A DNA stretch of 64,000 nucleotides from UBA1672 sp964351365 (lineage in GTDB: Bacteria > Pseudomonadota > Alphaproteobacteria > Micavibrionales > Micavibrionaceae): the NCBI GenBank assembly GCA_964351365.1, contig CAYGNP010000002.1, forward strand, positions 1 to 64,000, in the 5' to 3' direction. A program made the position numbers and the translations under genes. Below, one piece after another: positions 7,674-16,107 of the stretch (positions are counted from its first letter, which is position 1; every line of letters begins with the position of its first letter). The notes beneath the pieces are model-generated. The model was not told where the DNA came from, searched no databases, and was given only the letters and a program-made list of their open reading frames with translations.

Positions 7674-9258
7674 GATTTTTTGGAATAATGCCAGGGTTAT
7701 CCTTTGCCCATTCACGGACATAAAGCGAAACAGCATTTCTTGTTAATCGGTGCGTGCGTTTGTGAATATCCCATGGGAAGGCGGCGAATTGATTTGAATA
7801 ATGACCAAAATAGCGCATCAACGCATAAAAATTGTCTTTTGATTTGCGTCCTTTAATCACATGTAAAATTTGCGCTATTGGAACAACCCAAAGCATATGG
7901 ATTGGCCAGCGCCAGATATATGGTTCTGTTTCAGGAAAGAGGTTCTGGTAATTATAGGATCTAAGATATTGTTTATACAAGGTTTGGCCTTGCTTCTGGG
8001 ATAGAGGAAGATGTTCACAGAAATCAACCAAGTCTTTTTCCCATAGCGGGAGTTCCCAATCAAAGCCAAAATAATCATAGACGCGCTGGCCGTTTACAAC
8101 ATAGCAAATCTGGCGCGCATCATATTCCCACATTTCTTCGAGCGCAGCCCATTGGTTTTTTTCTTCCGGTTTTGAAAATTGACTGAGTATTCTAGTTATA
8201 TAGCCATAAATATACTCAAGGTTTTTGGATGTTAAAAGCTCTGGCCAGAGCGCGTAGTGCTTATTTATTATGTTTTGAAATAAATCAGAATTGTCAAATT
8301 TTTTGTCCTGAAGCCATTTCTGCGAGATGTGGTTACCGGTAATATAATCACCAGATTGTCCGTTTATAATGATGGCGTCATCTGTAATTAATTTTTTACT
8401 TTTTAAGTGCTGAAATATTGTGAAATCCTGCATGGTTGGAAATGATTTCAATCCATCAGCTTTTTGCCAGAATTCCCAACGCGTTTGGCTTTGGAAATAT
8501 TCTCTTATTTCCCTTTTTGAAAGAGAGATAAACATCCATGGAACACCTAATTTTGCTGCAACTTTTTTTGCAATTTTAGCTTCAAAATTAAATTTTGGGC
8601 CATATGAAAATGTACGTATGTTTTTATAGCCATGCTCGTGAAACTTACACAGGATAATGCGCGAGTCAAAACCGCCGCTAAGAGGTATCCAGATGGGTCT
8701 GTTATCAGCACGGGCGATAATTTTTTTTGTGATGTTATCGAGGATCCTGCCCATTTTGATTTCGTTTTCTTTCCAATTTTTATCGGGGCCGTTTAGATCC
8801 GGTGTGTATTGATGATAGCGCGTGAGGACCAGTTCTGATTTTTGTTTGTCCCATATCAAAAACTCGCCGGGCTGGAGGCATTTTATATTTTTATAAAACG
8901 TATTTTCACCAGCAATGTACCCTGATGTTATGAATTCAAGTGGCGCGTCTGGATCAAGGATTGACCCTTCGTTAAGCAAATTCCGGGCATTGTTTGACAA
9001 ATTTAGTGTTTTTCCAGATTGGCTGTAAAAAACCGGCCAGCTGCGTATATGATCAACCCATGCGATTATATGGTGAGGCGTTTCGATGATTGCGCTTGTG
9101 TAATCCTTTAACGTCTTCAGATATTGGTCAAAATGTTTTTGCTCGGCCTCTATTTTGATTGCCTCGCGTGCAAAATTTTCTGCGCCGATAAAATGCAATG
9201 TGCAACTCTGTAAATTTAAAGTTTTCCACGCTCCACACTTATCATCAAAGCTGATCAT
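7636..9258 (-). CDS. Asparagine-synthetase-like amidoligase lacking the N-terminal glutaminase Cys
   Basis: 540 residues. The C-terminal ATP-pyrophosphatase domain is clear, with the PP-loop SGGFDS at residues 194-199 and a downstream GQSGDYITG motif. The N-terminal region resembles the class II glutamine amidotransferase fold (PGEFLIWD near residue 130). It does not begin with Met-Cys, and I see no nucleophilic Cys at position 2, so glutamine hydrolysis in the normal way is unlikely. Its start overlaps the ABC exporter stop by 14 bases, making it the last gene of the long minus-strand glycan run. Such proteins in polysaccharide loci are often thought to amidate uronic or nonulosonic acid carboxylates; that role is inference here. 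Confidence 0.75.
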   Translation of the reverse strand: MISFDDKCGAWKTLNLQSCTLHFIGAENFAREAIKIEAEQKHFDQYLKTLKDYTSAIIETPHHIIAWVDHIRSWPVFYSQSGKTLNLSNNARNLLNEGSILDPDAPLEFITSGYIAGENTFYKNIKCLQPGEFLIWDKQKSELVLTRYHQYTPDLNGPDKNWKENEIKMGRILDNITKKIIARADNRPIWIPLSGGFDSRIILCKFHEHGYKNIRTFSYGPKFNFEAKIAKKVAAKLGVPWMFISLSKREIREYFQSQTRWEFWQKADGLKSFPTMQDFTIFQHLKSKKLITDDAIIINGQSGDYITGNHISQKWLQDKKFDNSDLFQNIINKHYALWPELLTSKNLEYIYGYITRILSQFSKPEEKNQWAALEEMWEYDARQICYVVNGQRVYDYFGFDWELPLWEKDLVDFCEHLPLSQKQGQTLYKQYLRSYNYQNLFPETEPYIWRWPIHMLWVVPIAQILHVIKGRKSKDNFYALMRYFGHYSNQFAAFPWDIHKRTHRLTRNAVSLYVREWAKDNPGIIPKNLTAAMKLESETE

Positions 9259-10972
9259 ACTCTGTCCCTTTGCTGCCCAAATGGATCACATGGTCTGCAG
9301 TCTTTAGTATATCCGGGTCATGTGAAATCATGAGTATCGTTGTTTTTGATACCCTGTTTTTCATCGCTTCAATAATTTGCTGCTCGTTTTCTTTATCTAG
9401 ACCGCTTGTGGCTTCATCGAGAATAAGCAGTTCAGGGTTACGGACAAGGGCTCTTGCCAAGGCGATACGCTGGCGCTGGCCGCCGGATAACTTCCCTCCC
9501 CTCTCTCCGACAATATAGTCAATTCCCTCTGGTATTTGGCTGACAAAATCCCATGCGTTTGATGCTTTCAGGGCCTCGATTATTACTTCATCTGAAATAT
9601 TTCTCTCGCCAAGTGATACATTTTGCCTAATGGTATCATGGAATAAAAAGGTTTCCTGCGGGACGTAGCCGATTTTTTTACGCCATTGCTTTATGTTGAT
9701 ATCGTTTATGTTAACGTCATCGATTAAAATGCTTCCGTTGGTTGGCTTTTTTAATCCAATAATGGAATCAAGAATTGTCGTTTTTCCAGATCCTGAAGGG
9801 CCGAAAATGACCGTTATTTTGTGCGCAGGTATGGCTTTTGATAGGTCTTTAATAATGTCTTCCGAGCCGTAGCAAAGACTTAAATTTTCCATACGTATTT
9901 CTTTTTCAAGATTGGGTGTTTTTTTGCCTGTGTTTATCTCATATGCTTGCTCAGCGTCATGTGTCTTTTCCAATATTGCATTAACAGCGCCCTCAAAAAT
10001 TGAGGTTTTTTGGTAGTTATTTTGTACAAGATTGACCTGACTGAGGAGGCGATTGAATAAAAAAGCCATCATGAAGAGCTCACTGATTGGGTAATCTGCA
10101 TAGCTATAGGCCCAAAGAAGTCCCACAGCCATAAGAATGACTAAAATTGGTTCATGAACAAGAGTCAGCAATAAAGAAGACAGTGCCAATTTCTTGCGAG
10201 CGTTTTGAAGCCCCGCTGTGTCTTTATTGAGAAGATCAACATATCTGTCTTCTTCGCCCATTGCAATTATAGGCTTTGCACCCGTTAGGGAGGCAGTAAG
10301 GCGGGAAATTAAGTTGTTTTGCACTATGGTCATTTCATTGCCAGAATCCCGGGCCATCGTGATTAAAAATTTAAGAACAAAAGCGACAAATGCTCCCATT
10401 ATTATTGCGGCTATGCTGATTTTCCAATCAATCATGAATGCAATCATTATATAGATTAACGCTTGAAGGGCCGAGGATATTGTTTTGCCTGCAATCATGC
10501 AGAACTGGCCTGCATAATCCGCTTCAGTCGCAATGGCATTTGCCGATTTTCCTACATCAAGTGAACTGAAATAATTCCATTTTGCATGCAGAATTGCATT
10601 TATGAAGTTTTTACGAAGATCATAGGTTATATCGGCGGAGATATAAGATACAGATTTCATAGCTTGAAAAATTATAATTGCCTTAAGCGTTATTGTAATA
10701 ACAATGATCAGTAGAAGATTTTGGAAATTCTGCTGCAGACCTAAAGATGTAAACATTGCGTTTACAGTTTTGGTAATCAAATTGTCTTTTGGGGTGTCTA
10801 TCTCCAGGACAATATTCAGTAAGGGCATTAATGCCCCTATTCCAATTGTTTCTGCTATGCCTGCAATGAGGAATGCAATCAGGATAATTGTTGCGCGAAA
10901 CGGATATAAGTTTATGAAGTGAACGAGCAACTGCCGCCAGGTTTTTTGTGTCCTAATGTCCATTTTGTACAC
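9245..10972 (-). CDS. ABC exporter, lipid-linked glycan flippase-like
   Basis: A 575-residue half-transporter with a fused membrane domain and ATPase (type IV/MsbA-PglK architecture). The first 330 residues hold about six hydrophobic segments, opening with an IAETIGIGALMPLL-type first helix seen in PglK-like flippases. The ATPase domain has Walker A GPSGSGKTT, signature LSGGQRQR and Walker B LLILDEATSGLD. It follows pseF by three bases and overlaps the next gene, so it is embedded in the glycan operon. No Wzx flippase is visible in the window, so this protein is the likeliest exporter of the assembled lipid-linked oligosaccharide. Export of another lipid is possible. Confidence 0.85.
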   Translation of the reverse strand: MYKMDIRTQKTWRQLLVHFINLYPFRATIILIAFLIAGIAETIGIGALMPLLNIVLEIDTPKDNLITKTVNAMFTSLGLQQNFQNLLLIIVITITLKAIIIFQAMKSVSYISADITYDLRKNFINAILHAKWNYFSSLDVGKSANAIATEADYAGQFCMIAGKTISSALQALIYIMIAFMIDWKISIAAIIMGAFVAFVLKFLITMARDSGNEMTIVQNNLISRLTASLTGAKPIIAMGEEDRYVDLLNKDTAGLQNARKKLALSSLLLTLVHEPILVILMAVGLLWAYSYADYPISELFMMAFLFNRLLSQVNLVQNNYQKTSIFEGAVNAILEKTHDAEQAYEINTGKKTPNLEKEIRMENLSLCYGSEDIIKDLSKAIPAHKITVIFGPSGSGKTTILDSIIGLKKPTNGSILIDDVNINDINIKQWRKKIGYVPQETFLFHDTIRQNVSLGERNISDEVIIEALKASNAWDFVSQIPEGIDYIVGERGGKLSGGQRQRIALARALVRNPELLILDEATSGLDKENEQQIIEAMKNRVSKTTILMISHDPDILKTADHVIHLGSKGTEYDQL

Positions 10973-10975
10973 TCA

Positions 10976-11677
10976 TTATTCTTTATTCTTGATTGCGTGA
11001 AAAAGGCTTTCCGCCCGGCTCCAATCGTCTGGCCAGTCAATATCTGTTACACGAAATGAGGGCACGATAAACCCTCTGAATTTACTGAAATCTCCGCTGC
11101 CTGCGCTGTTTTCAATATAAGATGAAGTGTAAAACGCAAACATCCCTGCGTCATAATATGCGTGATCAAGGTCTTGCGTCCGTGTTGCCATAGCCCTTGC
11201 ATTATCAGGAGCCAGGCTTGTGTCTTTTTGCATGCGCAGCGCCTGCTCAATCGGTGCAGGGAATGGCGTAATTGCGAGAAGTGCTTTGGCAGGATCACCG
11301 TTTTCAAAGGTTTCACAAGCTTTGCGCAAGTCTTCCGGGTCCGTGAGGGGGCTAGTGGCATATAATAACGCAATGGTATCAAATTCTTTGCCGCGCGCCT
11401 TATATTCCTTGATAACGTATTTTATGGCCTCAAGCATTGATGTTTTATCATCAGATAAGTTAGCGGGGCGCATGAAATCATTTTCTATGCCGTATTTTTG
11501 TGCGGTGTCTGCAATGTTTTGGTCGTCAGTGGAGACGTGAATTTTGTCGAAGATTGAAGCATTTTGTGCGGCTTGAATGATATGGGCTATCATCGGCTTT
11601 CCGCAAAATTCCTTAATGTTTTTTCCAGGGATGCGTTTTGAGCCGCCGCGCGCGGGAATAACAGCCAATCTTTTCAT
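10976..11677 (-). CDS. pseF: Pseudaminic acid cytidylyltransferase
   Basis: This 233-residue enzyme transfers CMP from CTP to pseudaminic acid (or a close nonulosonic acid), giving the activated donor. The nucleotide-binding opening IPARGGSKRIPGKN and the LLYATSPLTDPEDL region are those of the CMP-NeuAc/CMP-Kdo synthetase superfamily, and overall length fits PseF. The start ATG at 11677 overlaps the stop of the wbqC-like gene by four bases. With pseB, pseC, pseG and pseI in the same transcriptional direction, CMP-pseudaminate is the expected product. A related legionaminic-type sugar cannot be excluded from sequence alone. Confidence 0.88.
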   Translation of the reverse strand: MKRLAVIPARGGSKRIPGKNIKEFCGKPMIAHIIQAAQNASIFDKIHVSTDDQNIADTAQKYGIENDFMRPANLSDDKTSMLEAIKYVIKEYKARGKEFDTIALLYATSPLTDPEDLRKACETFENGDPAKALLAITPFPAPIEQALRMQKDTSLAPDNARAMATRTQDLDHAYYDAGMFAFYTSSYIENSAGSGDFSKFRGFIVPSFRVTDIDWPDDWSRAESLFHAIKNKE

Positions 11678-12381
11678 TGTTTATCAAGGCCTTTGCGGAT
11701 GATCTCGGCGCTGCGCGCACCTTCGTTGAACAGTAAATCCAGTATGCACATATATGGCTCAAAGTCACCATGAAGCTGTGAATATTGCGGGTGTTTGTAG
11801 TTATGATAGAGTATTGGAATCCCTGCTTTTTCAAATATGTCAGAGCCCTCAAGATAAGATTTTGATCCGGGCGGGGAGAAATAATGCGTGCAATTACGCT
11901 TTTTGCAAATATCAAGTAATAGCTCATCTTTTGTCCCTGCTGCATTAAGTGCTGAGGAGTTAATGAATGGCGTGTTTATGTTCAAAATACTACAAATCCA
12001 TTTAATGATGCTCTCATTTAATTTGGAAATGTGTAATGGTTTTTCATGGAAGAAGAATTCTAATTGCGGGGCGTATTGTCTGTAATGAGCGGCTTTTGCG
12101 TAATTCATCTCGATTGATTTCATGATTTTATCAAGGGGGTTTTTATTTCCCTCGTATAAAATTTGTGTTTCGCAGATGCTCTGATCCTGCTTTCCTTTTG
12201 TCATGACGGGCACGCTGAGCCATTGCGGCCCTGAGGGTGTTTTGATTTTATTGCGTTGCTGCCAGCTGCGTTTTTCGAATTGAACATGATCGAAGAGTAC
12301 GAATTCATCTACGCGATCAATCAGGGCGAAATAGCCGATCCATGGCAGGAATGTGGGTTGCATGATGGCAATCGATTTCAT
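11674..12381 (-). CDS. WbqC-like family protein
   Basis: 235 residues, beginning with the family hallmark MQPTFLPWIGYFALIDRVD and followed by FDHVQFEKRSWQQRN. These signatures identify the WbqC-like family, found in many O-antigen and nonulosonic-acid loci. Its biochemical role is poorly established; an acyl or aminoacyl transfer to an amino sugar has been suggested by context in the family. Here it overlaps pseF by four bases and follows the hydrolase-like gene by one base, so it is co-expressed with CMP-sugar synthesis. It may add an N-acyl group to the nonulosonate (inference). Confidence 0.8.
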   Translation of the reverse strand: MKSIAIMQPTFLPWIGYFALIDRVDEFVLFDHVQFEKRSWQQRNKIKTPSGPQWLSVPVMTKGKQDQSICETQILYEGNKNPLDKIMKSIEMNYAKAAHYRQYAPQLEFFFHEKPLHISKLNESIIKWICSILNINTPFINSSALNAAGTKDELLLDICKKRNCTHYFSPPGSKSYLEGSDIFEKAGIPILYHNYKHPQYSQLHGDFEPYMCILDLLFNEGARSAEIIRKGLDKQ

Positions 12382-12382
12382 C

Positions 12383-13291
12383 TTATTCCTCTATGGCCAG
12401 ACAAATTCCGTTTTTGCCGTATCCATTGCCGTTGTAATACATAATGTGTCTATCTTTATGCCTAATTATAATGGGGTAACAAATCATTTCTGCGTCGGGG
12501 CCGCCGGGAGTTGGCGAGAGGTCAACGGCGTCATCGTAGCGCGTCCAGTTTATGCCATCGTTGGATTCAGCGTAGCGCGGCAGATAATAATCGCCCTTTG
12601 AAGAAAACCACATGCGATATAGTCCGTCGTCTTTCATGACAAACGGGCGCGCGAGTGCATTTTCACCAGGGGCAAAATCTATGGCGACGTCTCCTTTGCG
12701 GCTCCAGTTTTTTCCGTCACGGGATGTTGCTATTTGAATGTTATAGCGCGGGAGATCCTTGTGCAGCCATTCGGTGCCTGCAACGTAATACATACGAAAA
12801 CCATCTTGTTCACGAATAACCCATGGCGCGGTGTTTATGAAAGGATTTTCTCGGCAGCGCTCGATAATCGGGGCTTCTGACCAGCGGGTGAAGCTTTGTC
12901 CGTTATTATTGCTGGTGGCGAGGCCGCCGAATAAATCCATGCGCGTTGTACCTCCGGGTTTGAATCCGATGATGTACATCAGGGTTTCACCATTATGATC
13001 CAGCAAACATGAAGGTAGAACGCCATTATCATCAAATGTGCCAAGCCTTCCGGGGCTGAGGAGTGCATCTTTGGAATATTCCAGAACTTCGTCAGGATTT
13101 TCTATGTCAATGAGCGCATAGCCAATGTGGGATTGGTTTTTCTCATTACGCCCAGCAAAGAATATTTTATATAGGCTGTCTTCAACATGGTACGGGGTAG
13201 GAAGCATTGCGTGCGTGCGCATCCACCATATTTTTTCATCGGGTTTAATCACCAACCCTTTTTTCTGCCATTTTATTTTTGGAAAATGCAT
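12383..13291 (-). CDS. Beta-propeller glycosidase-like protein (GH43/GH32-like)
   Basis: 302 residues from the chosen start. Repeated blade-like segments are visible (YKIFFAGRNEKNQSHIGYAL, RMYYVAGTEWLH, YRMWFSSKGDYYLPRYAES, HIMYYNGNGYGKNG), as in five-bladed propeller glycosidases. There is no signal peptide, so it acts in the cytoplasm, unlike most degradative enzymes of this fold. I start it at 13291: AAAGG lies eight bases upstream and this avoids a 92-base overlap with the upstream gene. Similar uncharacterised proteins occur in surface-polysaccharide operons. It may process or recognise a nucleotide sugar or glycan intermediate. Catalytic residues cannot be assigned confidently. Confidence 0.65.
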   Translation of the reverse strand: MHFPKIKWQKKGLVIKPDEKIWWMRTHAMLPTPYHVEDSLYKIFFAGRNEKNQSHIGYALIDIENPDEVLEYSKDALLSPGRLGTFDDNGVLPSCLLDHNGETLMYIIGFKPGGTTRMDLFGGLATSNNNGQSFTRWSEAPIIERCRENPFINTAPWVIREQDGFRMYYVAGTEWLHKDLPRYNIQIATSRDGKNWSRKGDVAIDFAPGENALARPFVMKDDGLYRMWFSSKGDYYLPRYAESNDGINWTRYDDAVDLSPTPGGPDAEMICYPIIIRHKDRHIMYYNGNGYGKNGICLAIEE

Positions 13292-13301
13292 AAGATGGCC
13301 T

Positions 13302-13991
13302 TTAAAGTTTGAAATAGGATTTTTTGATAACTTGTGCACGGCGGTCATCTGTATCCAGAATTGTGCCCCCTGCTCCCAGAGCGACTGCACCATCGGCTAG
13401 GTTTTTGGTGATAGAAGCGTCCATTGTGATAAACACGTCATCACCGACGGTTATAAAATCTTTGAGTGTTGCATTTACACCAATAAAGCATCGCTGTCCG
13501 ATTTTGCAATGCCCGGATATGACGCAGTGTGAGGCGATATAAGTGTGATCTGCGATATGGGTGCCATGGCCGATATGGTTGCCTGACCAAAGCATAACGT
13601 TATTGCCAATTTTTACGCCGGGCTGGATGGTTTGATCTTCCAGAATGAAGCAATTATCGCCCAGGCTTAGATCGGGCCATGTCGTTGATTTGGTACATAC
13701 GTAGTTTGCAAGTGTATATCCAGCGGCCTTGGCCTGATTATATTTTTCCGCGCGCAAGGCATTGAGCTTCATATATGATAGCGCGACATGCATATTATAT
13801 TGCGCAGCAGGAAATTTTTCTTTTACTTCGCTGAAAGGGATGACGGGTAAGCCCTCAAAGTGGTTTTCTTTGACGAAGTTATCATCAACGGTGAAGGCGG
13901 CAACTTTATGAGAAGTATCATGCGAGAAATAGAATTTTGCGAGGGAAGCCATTTCGGCGGTGCCAAATATAATTAGGGGTTTATTGCTCAT
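13302..13991 (-). CDS. NeuD-like sugar O/N-acyltransferase (left-handed beta helix)
   Basis: 229 residues. The N-terminal 80 residues form a Rossmann-like domain (KPLIIFGTAEMASLAKFYF). The rest shows the hexapeptide-repeat pattern of a left-handed beta helix, with DNCFILEDQTIQPGVKIGNN and CVISGHCKIGQRCFIGVNA. This two-part layout is that of NeuD/PglD-type acetyl-CoA-dependent sugar acyltransferases. It overlaps pseI by four bases. Because no canonical PseH is visible, it is one of two candidates for N-acetylation at C4 of the altrosamine intermediate; O-acylation of the finished nonulosonate is equally possible. Confidence 0.8.
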   Translation of the reverse strand: MSNKPLIIFGTAEMASLAKFYFSHDTSHKVAAFTVDDNFVKENHFEGLPVIPFSEVKEKFPAAQYNMHVALSYMKLNALRAEKYNQAKAAGYTLANYVCTKSTTWPDLSLGDNCFILEDQTIQPGVKIGNNVMLWSGNHIGHGTHIADHTYIASHCVISGHCKIGQRCFIGVNATLKDFITVGDDVFITMDASITKNLADGAVALGAGGTILDTDDRRAQVIKKSYFKL

Positions 13992-15058
13992 GAGCGTTTA
14001 CCCCCGATTGATTCTGCTGTTATGGGGTGGTGAACAGGGATATCGATATTTACCTTTTGGCCAAGGATATTTTCATATTCCTTGGTGCGAAGGGCGCCTG
14101 AGTCCGCGGGTGCGCGGATGCTTCTAATATTATCATATGACAATACCTCCCCTTTCTTTATATCTTTGATGCTCCAGAATTGACGGGTGAAAATCCCCTT
14201 TTTCTTGAGATCGCTGTCGCCGCCATATTTAACTCCACCTAGGCTTTCCCAGGCAAGTCTTGACTCTAGGCAGAGAGCTTTGAGCTCTGGTGGCTCTAGG
14301 GAGAAGGAAGAGTCAGGCCCGCCATCTGCGCGGTCAAGCGTTATGTGTTTTTCAATGACACAGGCTCCTAGCGCAACGGCGGCGATGGATGTTGCGATGC
14401 CTAGCGTATGATCAGATAAGCCGTAAAGAACATTAAAGCTTTTTGAAATATCAATCATCGTGTTGAGATGTGTGTCTTGGGCCGCAGCGGGATAGGCGCT
14501 CACGCAGTGCAGAACGATAATTTTATCTGCTCCTTGTTGTTTCATGAATGCAAGCGTTTCGGCAACATCCTGTTTTGTCGAGGTCCCGGTTGAAATGATT
14601 ATAGGCTTTCCGGTTTTAATCACGGCCTCGAGCAACGGCCAGTCCGTCATTTCGTTTGAGGCAATTTTATAAGCTGGAGGGTTGAGTGTTTGTAAAAATG
14701 CAACGCCTTCAAGGTCGAAAGGTGAGCTGAAGATCGTGATGCCGAGTTCATGGGCAAAGTTGAATAATTTGGGAAACCATTCATAGGGCGTGCTGGCTTC
14801 GCGATAAAGGTCATAGAGATTGCGTCCCGCCCATGTTCCTTCTTTAATAGTGAAAGCATCGTGAGTGCTGTCGATTGTAAGCGAATCAGGCGTGTAGGTT
14901 TGAAGCTTTACGGCGCTCGCGCCAGCATCTTTTGCATACTTGATCAGCATTTTTGCGCGCTCTATATCGCCGTTATGATTACCGGAAAGTTCTGCAATGA
15001 TATAAGGCGGTTGGCCATGTCCTATTTTTCTACCGCCAATTTGAATTACATTATTCAT
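13988..15058 (-). CDS. pseI: Pseudaminic acid synthase
   Basis: 356 residues. It condenses 2,4-diacetamido-2,4,6-trideoxy-L-altrose with phosphoenolpyruvate to make pseudaminic acid. The NeuB-type TIM barrel opens with PYIIAELSGNHNGD and contains KLQTYTPDSLT. A C-terminal SAF (antifreeze-like) domain is present from about residue 290 (SIKDIKKGEVLSYDNIRSIRA). Full length and both domains are intact. It overlaps pseG upstream and the NeuD-like gene downstream by four bases each, so it is translationally coupled. The Leg or Neu synthase assignment is less likely given the adjacent pseG and pseB. Confidence 0.92.
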   Translation of the reverse strand: MNNVIQIGGRKIGHGQPPYIIAELSGNHNGDIERAKMLIKYAKDAGASAVKLQTYTPDSLTIDSTHDAFTIKEGTWAGRNLYDLYREASTPYEWFPKLFNFAHELGITIFSSPFDLEGVAFLQTLNPPAYKIASNEMTDWPLLEAVIKTGKPIIISTGTSTKQDVAETLAFMKQQGADKIIVLHCVSAYPAAAQDTHLNTMIDISKSFNVLYGLSDHTLGIATSIAAVALGACVIEKHITLDRADGGPDSSFSLEPPELKALCLESRLAWESLGGVKYGGDSDLKKKGIFTRQFWSIKDIKKGEVLSYDNIRSIRAPADSGALRTKEYENILGQKVNIDIPVHHPITAESIGGKRS

Positions 15059-16107
15059 GTTTTGAAAATCTCTATCAGACGCTTTGCCAAGGCCTGTGAG
15101 CCGGGCTTGATGGCTTTCATGTGCTCCAATGCCTTGATCATTTTAATATAAGTATCGGGTGTGTCTTGTAAAGCATTGATTGCGCTGGCCCAGTCTTTGG
15201 TCGTGATGTCATGACATAGGCCCATGTAATGAGAGGTTCCGTAGGATGCAAATTGCGCTGCAAGCTCCTCATGCTGTGGGTATATCGCTGTTGAGAGGGA
15301 TGGAAGGCCGCAGGCTGCCGCTTCGTAGCGAGTCATACCAGAGCCACAGATGCATAAATCTGCCCATTGATAATGCGCTAACATCAATTTTGGTGCAGTA
15401 ATACATTCAATCTGCTCAAGGGTTTTTGACTGAAGATAGTCTATGGCTTGCGCATGTTCTTTTGAAAAGAACGGCCCAATAATTGCACGGAGTTTTATGT
15501 CTTTGTTGAGATGAGGAGCGGCATTTAAAACTTTTATGGTGTTTTTCTGAGGGTCGGCTCCGCCAAAAGTGACCAGAATTTTGTTAACAGATACTCCCTT
15601 GCGGCATTTGAAGGCCGTATTATATATTTTATCAATAAGGACATAATCCTTGCCCTTTATCCAGTGTTTAGCATTAGGCTTTGGTTCATTTTCTGCGCCC
15701 CAATAGGGCTGTATGTATGCCAGAATTTCAGGTGAATTCTGGTCGTTATAGGAATCTCCTGCTAGACCGTTTAGAAGCGCAATATTATAGTTTTCAGCTT
15801 TTAGCACATTGAGGTATTGCGTCAGTTTTTCTGTATTATCCAGATTTTCGCGTGTGCCCAGATCAATGATTATATTTTTGTAGTTTTTTGGATAAGATAT
15901 AATCTCATCTGCATAAGCTGATGCGTATGGGATCCTTATTACTTCCAGTTTTGCGTTTTCGATTAGTTTTTTTTGATTTGTGTCGCGGTCCGGTACTATA
16001 AAGGCAACTTGTGCGCCCTGCTCCTGTAATGCCCGCGCCATAATCAAGCAGCGGCTGAGGTGCCCAAACCCTGCGCTCTTTGATGCTTCACACCGGACAT
16101 AGATCAT
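15055..16107 (-). CDS. pseG: UDP-2,4-diacetamido-2,4,6-trideoxy-beta-L-altropyranose hydrolase
   Basis: 350 residues. It removes UDP from the diacetamido sugar, giving the PseI substrate. The GT-B-like fold has the opening CEASKSAGFGHLSRCLIMARAL, with the glycine-rich loop and the catalytic His of PseG/SpsG. The second domain carries LVTFGGADPQKNT and ICGSGMTRYEAAACGLPSL. It overlaps the aminotransferase upstream and pseI downstream by four bases each. There is no fused GNAT domain at the C terminus, so unlike some bifunctional SpsG/PseGH proteins it does not provide the acetyltransferase step. Confidence 0.9.
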   Translation of the reverse strand: MIYVRCEASKSAGFGHLSRCLIMARALQEQGAQVAFIVPDRDTNQKKLIENAKLEVIRIPYASAYADEIISYPKNYKNIIIDLGTRENLDNTEKLTQYLNVLKAENYNIALLNGLAGDSYNDQNSPEILAYIQPYWGAENEPKPNAKHWIKGKDYVLIDKIYNTAFKCRKGVSVNKILVTFGGADPQKNTIKVLNAAPHLNKDIKLRAIIGPFFSKEHAQAIDYLQSKTLEQIECITAPKLMLAHYQWADLCICGSGMTRYEAAACGLPSLSTAIYPQHEELAAQFASYGTSHYMGLCHDITTKDWASAINALQDTPDTYIKMIKALEHMKAIKPGSQALAKRLIEIFKT

